64,000 nt of DNA, taken from assembly GCA_001599815.1 (NCBI GenBank), contig BCIA01000008.1, positions 992,001-1,056,000 on the forward strand, given 5' to 3'. Shown here piece after piece: positions 20,249-31,223 of the stretch; the stretch's first letter is position 1; the number at the start of each line of letters is the position of its first letter. Both the position numbers and the translations under genes were made by a program. Origin of the DNA: Furcasterigmium furcatum (lineage: Eukaryota; Ascomycota; Sordariomycetes; Glomerellales; Plectosphaerellaceae). The notes under the pieces were generated by a model. It did not search any database, was not told the DNA's origin, and was given only the letters and a program-made list of their open reading frames with translations.

Positions 20249-22524
20249 TTACATACCGTTTGCCTTCTCCTCCAAAACGGAGATGAAACTGGGCGTCTCC
20301 TGGGGAGCAGCCGCCGCAACGGGCTTCAGGGCCGGGCTGGTAGGCCGGCTCGCGATGAACTGCAAATTGTTGTTAGCCATCAGGTCACTGCCCCCTTTCC
20401 GCGGGCACGACTTACATTGCTCGCCGCGCTCAGGAGGGCGATGAGCGAACTCTGGACAACGTCCTCGTGGATGCCGACGCCCCAGACCGTCTGCTTGCTG
20501 CCGGTGGGCTTGCACTCGATGTACGCCGCCGCCTTGACGCCGCGGCCCTCGCCGATGGCGTGCTCCTTGTAGTCGTGCACGTCGAACTCGAGGCCGACTT
20601 CCTTAAGGGCAGCCACCATGCTCGAGATCGGTCCGTTGCCCCGGCCGCGGAGGCTGACCTCCTTGCCGTTCATGAGGATTACGCCCTCGAAGATGCGCAC
20701 GAGGCTCTTCGTGTCCTGGGTCTTGCCCGCCACAGGCAGAGGCGAGTGTGAGCGGTCGGGGGTGATGCTGTAGTCGACGAGGCTGAAGTGGGGGTTCTCG
20801 TGGAGGAAGTATGTCGTCTCGAAGAGACCGGTGATCTCGGTGGCGAGCAGCTCGCGGCCGACCTCCTCGGTGCGGCGCTGGACGACCTTGGAGAAGGCGA
20901 TCTGCAGGCCGCGAGGAAGGTCAAGCTCCAGCTTGGCCTGCAAGATGAAAGCACTTCCTCCCTTTCCGGACTGCGAGTTGACGCGGATGATGGCCTCGTA
21001 GTTGCGGCCGATGTCTTGGGGGTCCAGGGGCAGGTAGGGCATGCCGTTCCATGGGTCCTCGTTGGACAGGCCCTTGCGCTGACGGTCCTGGAATCCCTTC
21101 TTGATGGCGTCCTGATGGCTTCCCGAGAAGGCGGCATACACGAGGCTGCCGCCGTAGGGAGCACGCTGGTGGACGGGAATCTTGGTGCAGGATTCCACCA
21201 TGTCGATGACTGAGTTCAGATCAGAGAAGTCAATTTTCGGGCTGGTGCCCTGTGTGTAGAGATTCAGGGCCAGGGTGACGAGGTCGACATTGCCCGTTCT
21301 CTCTCCGTTGCTGCGAAATGTTTAGCAGTGGCTCGTGAGAAACAATGAGGAGGGATACGGACCCAAACAGGCAGCCCTCAACACGGTCAGCTCCTGCCAT
21401 CTGGCCCAATTCTGCTGCTGCGACACTGCAGCCACGGTCGTTGTGAGGATGCTGCCGAACATCGTTAGCACATGATATTGATATCGAGACCGGAGGGCAC
21501 AACTCACCAGAGACACACAAACGTCCTCCCTATCACCGATGTTGTTACAGAAGGATTCGATCAAATCCGCATAAATGTTGGGCGTCGCCAGCTCGACCGT
21601 CGCGGGCAAGTTGAAGATGATCTGGTCCCCGGCGGCTCCGTTCGGGCCCCACGCCGCCTTCACGGCGCGGCACACCTTGACGGCATAGTCGGGATCCGTG
21701 TCGGAGAAGCACTCGGGCGAGAACTCGAACTGCCAGTTGGTCCCGGCGGCTTCCGGGTCGTCCTTGGTGAGGGACCTGACCAGCTTGGTGCACTCGACGG
21801 CCAGCTCGAGGGTCTGCTCCTCCGAGTAGCCGAAGACGACCTGCCGGAAGCACGCGCTCGTGGCGAGGTAGATGTGGATGATGGCGTTCTTCGCGCCGCG
21901 GACGGACTCGACGGTCTTGCGGATGAGGTCGGGGCGGCAGGGCGAGAGGACCTGGAGGAAGACGTCGTCGGGCACGGCGCCGGGGGTCTCGATCAGGCGG
22001 CGGGTGAAGTCGAAGTCGACCTGGGACGCGGAGGGGAAGGAGACCTCGATCTCCTTGTAGCCGAGGTCGCACAGCATCTTGAAGTAGCGCCACTTCTCCT
22101 CGCCGTTCTGTTCGTCGGGAGGCCCATGTCAGTCTCGGGTGGCGGGGTATGCGGCGCGAGCGGGGAGCAACGTACCATTGGGTCGGGCAGACTCTGGTTT
22201 CCATCACGGAGGCAGGACCTTCGAGGATGTTAGCGACGTTGTGTGGATTCGCTTGGAGTGTAGAGGAGGGGACGTACGACAGCCAGCGCGGGGCCTTGTC
22301 GATGACCTTGTCGGGCCACTGTCGGTTCGGCAGATTCACCGGCTACGGCAGGTTAGCTAAAAGGCCAAAGCTGGAGGCATGGAGGCACGAATCTCACCTT
22401 GAACGGCTTGTACTTCTTCCACGGTTCCTTGAGGCTGCGGAGTAGGTCAGCCATGCCCGCCTGGCCGCCCGTCCCTCTCGAGGCGTTGAAGTGACGTTTG
22501 CGGGGCAACAACTTACATCGGCAT
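20249..22524 (-). CDS. LEU4: 2-isopropylmalate synthase (leucine biosynthesis, first committed step)
   Basis: Condenses acetyl-CoA with 2-oxoisovalerate. Eight exons: 22524-22517, 22434-22398, 22342-22278, 22218-22176, 22107-21508, 21451-21363, 21310-20416 and 20359-20249 (1848 nt, 615 aa). All phases close. Catalytic-domain motifs include LRDGNQSLPDPM, GYKEIEVSFPSASQ, NLPATVELATPN, the metal-binding HPHNDRG, GCLFGNGERTGN and APYGGSLVYAAFSGSHQDA. The C-terminal allosteric domain is complete (DYSITPD, RGRGNGPISSMVAALKEVG, KQTVWGVGIHEDVVQSS), so leucine feedback is expected. The conserved Thr-Asp just before LRDG reads Ser-Cys here (codons 22217-22212). The N-terminus MPILKEPWKKYKPFK is spread over two tiny exons. 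Two perfect TGACTCA sites lie upstream. Confidence 0.95.
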
Positions 22525-22736
22525 CTTGGCGGGATGTCGTCGGATGGTCTGGAACGGTCCAATTCGTGCGTGTTGGGTCGGGATGTTGAGATTGGAAAGA
22601 GAGGGGGAGACGAGAAGACAGGGCGAATTGATTTTCCAATTCCAAAGAAGAGTACCTCTGACGACAATGGAGAGAGGGAAGAATTGGGATAGAAATACGC
22701 CCCGGACCGGAGGAGGGGTCAAAAAGTTGTAGTGCT

Positions 22737-22743
22737 TGACTCA
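22737..22743. promoter_or_regulatory. Gcn4/CPC1-type site TGACTCA upstream of LEU4
   Basis: A perfect match to the bZIP general amino-acid-control consensus lies 213 bp upstream of the LEU4 start codon (gene on the minus strand). Leucine biosynthesis genes are classical targets of Gcn4/CPC1, so function is plausible; binding is inference. Confidence 0.6.
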
Positions 22744-22885
22744 CAGAAGGTGTGGGGTACCAAGCGCCGATCCGGCAGGCGGTGACGGGTGCGTCCCTAA
22801 GTGCCAAGGCAATGCCGACAATAAACGAATTTCTGGGGAAAGCAGCGCCGCAGGTCGGGTGCCTTGCATGCTGGCTGCATGTGAG

Positions 22886-22892
22886 TGACTCA
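22886..22892. promoter_or_regulatory. Second Gcn4/CPC1-type site TGACTCA upstream of LEU4
   Basis: A second perfect heptamer lies 362 bp upstream of the start codon and 149 bp from the first. Two copies in one promoter strengthen the case for general control. Confidence 0.5.
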
Positions 22893-23268
22893 GTCAGTGA
22901 AGAAACACCACACTCAACTCCGATGGAAGCCATGGACCAGAGCCATGACAGTGGAGTAAGTAATACAAGTATGACTAGGTATCCATGTGGAAGCCCAAAC
23001 ACTCGATGGATGGTAATACAGGCGAGCCTGTCCTTTATGATTCTAGGTACTACGCAGAGTGACCGACTCCATATATCTACTACTTCATGTCCTTGCCTGC
23101 TCCCTCCTCTACGACCACAACCCGTGATCCTCTCAAAATGCACCAGCCAACGCCGCTCAGTGAAGCAATTATCGCATCGCGCCGTCCGTCTCCCGGCGCA
23201 TGTCGACTGGAATTATCAATATGTGGGCCACACCGCACTTATCCAAACATCTCTCCCCCGGGAAAGGC

Positions 23269-26200
23269 TCATGCAAAAGTCATCTTCATCTCCGTCTCCT
23301 TGCCGAAGTCATCGTCGTCGGGGTCGTTCCACGGGTCGCGGAGCGTCATGTTCGGCACCGTCTGCGAGGTCGTGAGGCCCGGTCTCGACGCTGATGACGG
23401 CTCGTCTTTGGGCGGCGGCGCCGGCCGGCCGTGCGTGTCGTCGAACGACGTGTCGAATGTCATGGAGATCTCCTCTTCTTCCCTGTACGGATCCGGCTCG
23501 GTGTAGTACGGGGACGCGCCGCGCTGGCGGTTCGTCGAGCCCGCCGGCGACGGCGAGGGGTCCTCCGAGATGCTTCGGATCGGGTCTGCGCTCCTCGTTT
23601 CCCGCAGGTAGTCGCGCGGGTTGCTCGCCGACGCCGGCGCCGGGCTGAGGTCCAGCTTCATCGGCGGCATGGTCGACTGCAGCTCCTTGACCTGCAGGTC
23701 ATCGCCGCCCTCCTTGGCCAGCTCGGCCCGGATCGCCTCGACGTCGAACAGCACCCCGTTGTGCCTGTCCTCCTCCTCCTCTTCCTCGTCGTACCGCTGC
23801 GGTGACTTCTGCTTGCTCGTGTCGTAGATCTCCCACTCGGCCTTCTCCATCTGCTTCTTGCGGCCAAAGAGGGAGAACCGGCTGCTCTTCTTCTTCTTCT
23901 CGCCTTCCTTCTCGAGCTCCCGACGCGCCGCCTCGATCTCGCTGATCAGCTCGCGCTGTCGCTCCGAGTGGTTTTCCGGGTCCGGGTCCTCAATCTCCGT
24001 AAACTCGTCGCTCTCCACGAGCCAGCCGCACTCGCGCAGCAGACGCGGCATCATCTTACGATATTCCATGTGGCCCTTGACGATCTCCGAGAAGTCCTTG
24101 TTCTCGAGCCAGTCAAGGCCTTCGATGGGCGCCAAGCCCGCAACGCGCTGGATACCACCGCTGGTCAGGCGGAACAGGTAGCCGAGGATCCAGTCGTTCT
24201 TGTGGTAACCATTGACGAAACGGCCGGGCACAACGGTGCGAGCCCGCAAGTACTCGTCCTTCTTCACGACGACGGGAGAGCCGAACATGTACACGTTCTG
24301 CACCAGGCCGTAAGCTCCCCTCTTAGCCAGCTCCTGCAGGCAGGCGAAGATGACGCGGGCGCCGATAGAGAAGCCGACCAGGGTGACAGGGCGGGTGCCC
24401 AGATTCCTGTCGATGAGGGAGTCTGCCAGGATCTTGCCGGCCAGCGACGCACGCTGGAGGGAGACAGCCCAGGGGTTGTCGATGAGGTACGCCAGCTTGG
24501 ACAGGATGATGGGCACCTGCAGGGCCGCCATCAGAGCCGTGAGGATCGTGCTTGCTAACACTTGTTGGAGACCTTGGGTGAGGGCCTGGGCGAGATGTCA
24601 GTCAGGATTCATAAATGCAAAGCGCCAAGCCAGCTCACCTCTGTTGCGAGAATGTTGATCGTGTCACCCGTACTCCTCAGCATCTCAGGCTCCCACAGGA
24701 TGGAGTATAGATCTCCCATGATCGGGTCGACCGTACTGAACGGCAAGCGAACGTCATCGACCTTGCCTGTCATCCATCCAGATACACTGACAATGAGATG
24801 CACTCGCTTGTTGTTGTGCAGCGGGCGGTACTCGAACGTCTTGACAGCACCCGTTCTCCTGTTGGCGGCGCGGACTCCAGCGACACTTCCAGAACTGGCA
24901 GCGGCAGTGGTAATGATGGCAGCACCACCAGCGCCAGTCAAGAAGGCACCCGTGCCTGAGACACCAATGGCCGTGAATCCAGCGGCGACGCCGGCTCCGA
25001 TCAGGGGTGCCAGCAGGCCGGCCGAGAGACCGATGACCAGACCACCGCCTACGGTAGCCAGACCCATCATGACATATCGGTTCCTCAGCGCTTGTTTCCG
25101 TCGGGCGTCCATGTGCTCGTCCTCGTTCCAGTTCTCCTTCTCGGCCTGCTGCTGCATCTCAAGAGCGTCCGTGACTTTCTTCTCGAACTTGCGAATCTCC
25201 AGCCAGTCGATCTCGAGACTCTTGCCGACTCGTTCCAGCAGTAACCTAGACCTGGCATCATATGTGGAGTCGGCGATGAGGATGAGGAAGAGATCACAGA
25301 GAACAGTCCACCGGAGATCAATCTCAAGATTTTCCGTGGTCGGTAGCTGGGATGGCGTCTTGACGTCGGGCATCTCGCCCTCGGGGTGCGCCTCGTACGG
25401 AGGGGGCGGTGCCGCTGGCTCCTCCTCGTCGGGGTAGGCCGGGGGAGAAGCAGGTCGCGAAGAGGATTTGGGTGATCTCGGGTCGTCGGGCTTGGGCGAT
25501 CTTGGGTCATCGGACTTGGGTGATCTTGGGTCGTCGTCGGGCTTGGGTGACGAGGCGGCGGAGGCTTCTTCTTTCTGCTTGCTCTCCGCCATTGGGTTTT
25601 TGACGCGCGCGTTGGCCATCAGAAGCGGCGTCAGGTCGGACGGCACCACACCGTGGTCACTCAGCTGCTCGACCATGATCTGCTCGGCCGAGCTGATGTC
25701 CATGTGCGCGTAGAGGCGGATCATCATCTTCTGACCCCACATCTTGGTGGCTTCTGCGGCCATGGTGACCTCCTTTTTGGCGCCCTTGGTCTTCTCCAGA
25801 GACTCGGCTTCCTTGACGAGCTGGACGATCTCGAGCCTGGTCAGGCCGACGTAGGCAATCCTCTGGCCCTCCGTCAGGAGATCTTTTGTTGCCTTCATCT
25901 GCGACACCGCGTCGCGCTGGTCCTCCTCCTCCTCTTCGACGACATTGGTTCCGTGGACGCCTTTGAAGAGGTACTTGGTGTTGTCGTCCATGCTCGTCGC
26001 GGATTCGGCGTCGTCGTCCATGATCACGCGGGTGTAGCCCTTGCCGGCGCCTCCGAGGCCTCCGTAGCCATATGCTTCCTGTTCCTCGTGCTCTTCGGTT
26101 CGTTCTTTGGCAACTAGTTTATTGTCGTCATCGTACATGTCGTATGGTGCGAAGGAGGGCATTTCCTGCCACTCGTCATCCTCTTTCGCATCCTCCGGGG

Positions 26201-26876
26201 CCTTTATCGTTGTCTGCTGGTGCGAGAACTCGCCGACGCCTGCGCTGACGGTGCTCAGGTTCCTCCCGTGGCCTTCAGTTTTAGAGCTCTTCGCAGGTGG
26301 TGCGGCGTCATCTTTGGTTTGCGCTGCAGGCTCTTCATGCTCTGGCTTGTCTGGTGACCTCTTTCCTTCCTCCGATTCCGACTTCTTCTCGGGGGCTGTG
26401 GTGCTCTGGTCGACCTTGGGTGCATCGGGGGTAGCGTCTTTCGACTCGGCTGCGGGAGACGGCGACACGGGCGGTGCAGTCTCGGGAGACTCGGTCTTTG
26501 CTTCTTTTGTCTTGGGCTCTTTGGCTTCAGTCGACTCGGCCTCGGGTTGTGTAGTCTTGGATTCCGAGAGCTTGGGCGACTCGGGCTTCTGAGGAGCGGT
26601 GGTGGTCTGGGGCAGCGGCGTGGAGGGGGCATCCTTGAAATCGTCGTCATCGCTCGAGTCTTCGGGTTTGTTCTTTGCATCATTAACAGGCTTGTGCTCT
26701 TTCGAGTCTGCGCCCCCATTCGCCTGTGGTGTCGCAGGTGTCACGGGTGCCTCAGCAACGGAGGGCTTCTCGGGCGCGGCATCGCCATCCCTCGGGGGTT
26801 CCTCCTCTGCAGGCGGTGGCACGTATTTGCGGATGGGCAGACCAAAGTCGTCCACGTCGGCCATCGCGGGCGCCAT
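23269..26876 (-). CDS. DUF726/TMCO4-family membrane-associated alpha/beta hydrolase
   Basis: Two exons, 26876-24639 and 24585-23269 (3555 nt, 1184 aa), joined as NILATE|ALTQGLQQ. The N-terminal about 330 residues are an acidic/Pro-rich disordered region. DUF726 starts near residue 380. It includes a hydrophobic Gly/Ala-rich membrane segment (about 600-668), the strand HLIVSVSGW, and the nucleophile elbow GFSIG at 817-821 (Ser819). NVYMFGSPVV and GRFVNGYHKNDWILGYLFR follow, with plausible acid and histidine-region residues. The C-terminal about 200 residues are charged and disordered. The family includes yeast YFL034W (Mil1) and human TMCO4. Hydrolase activity is expected from the fold, but the substrate is unknown. 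Start alternatives are MAPAMADV (26876) or an internal Met five codons later. Confidence 0.9.
25459..25548. repeat. Short tandem repeat (DPRSPKxD) in the DUF726 coding sequence
   Basis: About four imperfect units of 21-27 bp encode Pro-Lys-Ser/Pro-Asp-Asp-Pro-Arg-Ser repeats in a disordered loop of the DUF726 protein. Units differ at synonymous and Ser/Pro codons. The repeat is in frame. Confidence 0.75.
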
Positions 26877-28029
26877 GAGGCAGGTTGGTTGTAGGTGATG
26901 GCTATCTGGGATGTGTCGGAGGGCTCGATGCCGCGCGGCTTGTCATCTGGTCTCGGGAGATTCGGAGGGCAGAAAAGGGGGTCGGCGCAGCGTGAAGGAT
27001 TCCGCTCTGCCCAGCTCGCAGGGTTTTACGGGAGTCGTACCATGCAGTTGTCGATGCGAGCGTCGTCGAGGCTCTGTCGAGAGACGCCGGACTGCTGGTG
27101 TAGGCCGGGTGTCGTTGGAGCACGAGGTCAAGTCGGTCAGGTCGTACAGACTCCGGTCGAGGAATGAGCCGGTCTCCAATGACGGACTTGGCCAGGCCGG
27201 GACAGACAGGAAAGATGATGGCCGTGCAACGCTGACAGCAGCTTGGCGGTGGCTCTGGTCTTTGTCGAGGCGGGAAGCAGGATTGGAGAAGATGCAGCAG
27301 CCGCAGCTCGTCACGAAGTTGGAGACCTGAGGAAGGGGGGTTGAGTTGCGTCTGTAGGCCAAGCCTCACCAATTTCTTTGTCCGTGAGCAGAAGATGGCC
27401 CGGCACTACGAGTAATGTGAGGGGACCTTTTGGCTTGGCTGGGGGGCGGTCAGTCGAAATGGGAGATGGCCCGACGAAATCGAATTCCCCACGGCGATCC
27501 CTGCGACCGCTGGACGACTTGGTGGGGCTGTCCACGGGTGCGTGGGCGCGCATTGGATCCCTGCATCAGCACGTCCGCCTGCTAACCAAGCCACCGTCAG
27601 CGGGCCGCCAGCGCATTTTGCAGCGCATTTGGGGGCGAGGGAAGCGACCTGAATGTGGGGGTTACCGTCACTGCAAATTAAAGGCCTGCGTCCGGGACGT
27701 CGTCAACGCCCTCCGGCTTCAAGTTGGCTCATCTCACGGGGAGAATCCGTCACGGCGGCAGTAACCTGAAGGCATGTGTCAGGGCCTGATGCTTCTAGAC
27801 CTGTCCCTGGAATGAATCAGGCCGAACCAGTCCTGACGCCGACCACCCTCGAAACTAGCAAGAAAGTCGAGTCATGAAGCAGATGTATTCACATGAAAGG
27901 TGAACCGATATCATGGTATCTGACAGCTTTTCCCACGCCCAGCCAGTCCAGTCCTCAGACTTGCAGTTCCCAAACGCCGGTGACGATGATGATGATAATG
28001 ATAACGAGCGCCCAGTCCACCCAGGCCCT
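26877..28029. other. Intergenic region, 1.15 kb
   Basis: This is the upstream flank of the DUF726 gene and the 3' flank of UTP23, both on the minus strand. No gene-like frame is seen. Confidence 0.45.
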
Positions 28030-28994
28030 CTAGGCTTCCAAGGCGACGCCCTCGCCAGACGGCTCATCGGCCTTCGCCTCTCCCTCCGCCGAGGGTTTCT
28101 TGTGCTTCCTCTTGCGCTTCTTCTTCGCCGGCTCCTCTTCGGTCGGTTTTGCTGGTGATGACGCCGCATGTTTCCGCGCCGGGGCGGCCCCGTCGGCCTT
28201 CTTCTTCTTCTGCACCGCCAGAGGGTTGACGCCCTTGGGTCCGTACGTCTTCTTCTTCGCCTTCTTCTCCGGAGAGGCAGCATCCTTGGAGTCGTCTGCA
28301 GCGGCGGCTCTCTCGGGCCCCTTCTCGCCCTGTCCGTCGTCATCCTCGTCCCTCTTCCTCTTTGCGCCGCTACCGGGGACGGGCCCTCGCAGGCCGGCGC
28401 GGTACTTGCTGCGCTCCTCCTTCGCCCTGTACTCGGCGCTCTGGCTCGCCATCGGCTCGAGGATCATGACGCTCCGCTTGAGGTAGATCTGCGGCACGCC
28501 CGGGATGGCGCGCAGCGTCCGCCGCACGTCGTCGTCCTGGCACACGACCACCAGCTTGTGCTTGTTGACGTTGTTCCCCTTGGGATCCACCACGGCCTTG
28601 AAGCAGTCGTTCGTCGAGAGCGGCTCGGGGAAGTCCTCGGGCAGATGGCCGCATCGTCGTCGCTCGAGGGTCTTGGCGAACTCGATCATCTGGTCCATCT
28701 CCGGTTCGGCCTTGCGGGCGTAGAGCTTACGGATTTCGCACTGGGAGATCACTGGGAGGCAGGGTTAGCTTTGGTTCTACGAGGGCGACTGTCTGTCTGG
28801 GCGGGCGGGTGCGTACTGGGCTTGATCTTCGCGTGCAGCGTCCGCTCGAGGCCGGCGAGCAGGTCGTATTTGAACTTGTGGCAGTCGACCACCATCTCGG
28901 CGTCGATGAGGCATTGGTACGGTTCGCGGAAGCCCCAGATCTGGGTGTACTGGGTCATCAGCTTCCGGTACTGCTTGCTGCGTTTGCCGCGCAT
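28030..28994 (-). CDS. UTP23: rRNA-processing protein UTP23 (PIN-like SSU processome factor)
   Basis: Nucleolar protein of the 90S pre-ribosome, needed for early 18S processing and snR30 release. Exons: 28994-28817 and 28751-28030 (900 nt, 299 aa), joined as KIKP|MISQCEIRKLY. Family motifs are MRGKRSKQYRKLM at the start, GFREPYQCLIDAEMV, ERTLHAKIKP, the Cys/His cluster SQCEIRKLYARK...ERRRCGH, STNDCFKAVV, KHKLVVVCQDDDVRRTLR and GVPQIYLKRSVMILEPMS-like (here EPMASQS). The C-terminal 110 residues are Lys-rich nucleolar-type tail (KKAKKKTYGPKGVNPLAVQK, KKKRKRKHKK). Length and domain order match the family. Confidence 0.95.
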
Positions 28995-30399
28995 TTTGGC
29001 GACTGTTGGGGCTGGCGATCGGTCGGGAGTGGTGGTGTAGCAAGTCGAAGCTGGAGTTGCTCTGCGACGAACTTTTTTTTGGAGGCGGCGCGATAAGATA
29101 AGCACCCGTCTGGAACTGTGAGGCCCCACCACCAACAAGGTGGAACCTTTGCACTGGGAGTGACATCCATCCACCGTGTAAGTCGAGACGCGATCAAACT
29201 TCTGAGGTGGTTGGTTGATCTCAACATAGGCAGCTGGGATAGTCTGAAATCAGGTGGCTTCAGCGCCCAAGTTAATTTAATGATTCTACCATTTTCTGAC
29301 TTCGGTCAGCAGTTCATCATGAGGACAGAACTGGTTGATCTCGTGTCCCTTACAAAGGAGGTATAGTTATCAGTTTCTTTGACTTGGCCGAAGACCTTCG
29401 GCCAGCAAACACCTCGGCGATGAATAGCAGTAGCTGTGATGGCAGAAGGGCGATGGCAGATGGCGGAAACTTGTTTATGCGCTGGGATACTCGCCGTCCA
29501 TTATTCCGAACCCGAACCGAGGGAAGATCTGATCAGCTACCGGAACTCCAAGAACATCCCGCTGATTTTCCTCCGTATCCTTGTGTGTGGGATGGCCTGC
29601 AACTCGGGTTTTAATCACCAGGAGTTTGGAACTGCGGGGAAATCCTGCGGAATAGAACTTCTGTATTCACGTCTAGTTTTTAGGGGTTATGGATGTGATA
29701 TGCATCCACGGAGCAGCGATCTAAAGGAGGAAGAACGTGATGTTGGCCGTGGGTGGGAATATGTAGCCCAAGAGCAGCGAGATCAAGACTCAGGAACACT
29801 TGGTACATCTTGGCCTTGCTGTCTACAGCTCGGATGACCTCGATTCCTGGACATCGCACGGCCTTGCCTTCTGCATACTCGCAGTGTCTGGCAGATGCGT
29901 TGTATCGCCAGCGTTGTCGTCAACAAGGAGAGTGATACTGTTCGTACTCTGTTGCAGAGAGACACCCACAAGGGTATCCTTCTCTCCTCGCCTCTGATGC
30001 TTCCCCCGAAGGAAGGCAGGAATACGAACCATCGGGGCTTTGCACAACGGATTCGATTACAAGGGCTGGTCATCGCCATCAGTACATTGAGCACCCAAAT
30101 CTACCCAAGTCTTCGGGTTTCATCCCAGAAACAGCTTTTTTGCACCCGTTGAGTGGTTGGTAACTAGACTGCTTCAGCCTGGCTTCACCTTTATAGAGAG
30201 AAGTGTCTATGTAAGGAGTGGTGCTAATGTGGCTCTGATACGATCGATGCAAGGCGAGGAATAACGCCAGCTATTCAAGTCACAAAGTAAAATAGAACAG
30301 CCAGCAAAATTAGAACAACATATCCAGAGATACAATCAGCAAAAGTGTCCCCCCCGATCTCCGAGTCCTTATCTTGCTCGAAAATCGGGGGGTAGTCAC
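28995..30399. other. Intergenic region, 1.4 kb, less GC-rich
   Basis: This stretch lies upstream of UTP23. It is visibly more AT-rich than the flanking gene blocks. No coding frame with family resemblance is seen. Confidence 0.45.
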
Positions 30400-30494
30400 T
30401 GGAACCATGGGATTCGAACCCACACCGGTCCCGCGCCGTGAACAGCTCAGTTGGGCTACTAATCTGAGATTTTTACCCCTTGGCCACCGGCGCC
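30400..30494 (-). tRNA. tRNA-like locus, probable degenerate tRNA (Leu-like)
   Basis: On the minus strand an A-box match (TGGCCAAGGGG) and a perfect B-box (GGTTCGAATCC) have normal spacing, with a T-arm GTGGG/CCCAT. A CTCAG/CTGAG anticodon-type stem encloses a 13-nt loop ATTAGTAGCCCAA. It could be anticodon TAG plus a 6-nt intron, with a long variable arm as in tRNA-Leu. A T4 run follows downstream (about 30381-30384). However, the 5' strand GGCGCCG does not pair with the 3' strand after the T-arm (GGTTCCA), so a proper acceptor stem is missing. It is best called a decayed tRNA or a tRNA-derived Pol III unit. Confidence 0.45.
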
Positions 30495-31223
30495 GTACCC
30501 CTATACCATATGCTGGAAAACGCGTGCCTACAAGGCTTTGCATGTGGCGGATGGCAGGGTGGCTCTGCGGGCTGCCCCTGAGTGAATCACCAGGGCAACA
30601 TGGGAAAGGGGCGGACGCGGTAAGAGCGGGAGGGCACCACGCACTGCAGTCTGACAAGAGACAAGTTCATTGGATTCATTCATTACGTCTTGTATAGTAA
30701 TTCAATAAGCCTGACATGCCGTCTGCTTCCCTCGGGTGATGTCGAACCTGCTCCCATGCAGAAAATAGACTGCCCCGTCCAAAACTGTGCTCGCAGAAAA
30801 TTACATTGCCCCGTCGGTTGCCCGAGAAGAAGGAGCTCTATATGGCCAAGGGTCAATGCCTTGATCGCCGGATACCTCGAGGGTTACCCCAAGGTCCCTC
30901 ATGGCAGTGTCTCTCTGCCTCGGCGATGATAAGCTGTCGTCCATGGTGGCATCATCGGCCGTGATTGTGGCGCCAGTGTCGTTATGGCCGTCCAAACCCT
31001 CATGAGGTGTGCTCTTCTCTCAAGCAGCCCTATCCTGAAGTCCCCGGTGAGGCTGTATATCGGCTAGCCGTGACTCGCCCCAGGATTTGATCTCCTGAGG
31101 CCAAGCATCTGGCATCATCACCGGTGCCCATTATGTATCACCCGGGCGTTGGGCACAGCCCATCCTGACCACAGGTCTCCCATGACCATTCGTAAAGTGT
31201 CGTTGTCGTAAGATACCGCCGGC
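30495..31223. other. Intergenic region, 0.7 kb
   Basis: This lies between the tRNA-like locus and the 3' end of the PP2C gene. No gene is seen. Confidence 0.45.

Larger units (their letters stand above)
22525..23268. other. LEU4 upstream region and 3' flank of the DUF726 gene, 0.7 kb
   Basis: This stretch holds the LEU4 promoter with two TGACTCA elements and a CCGG-A-CCGG inverted repeat at 22702-22710. The inverted repeat resembles a Leu3 site but has a one-base instead of a two-base spacer. No gene is seen. Confidence 0.5.

Noticed and set aside
22702..22710. Leu3 binding site
   Set aside because: The inverted repeat has a one-base spacer (CCGG-A-CCGG) rather than the two-base spacer of the consensus, so it is noted but not called as a site.
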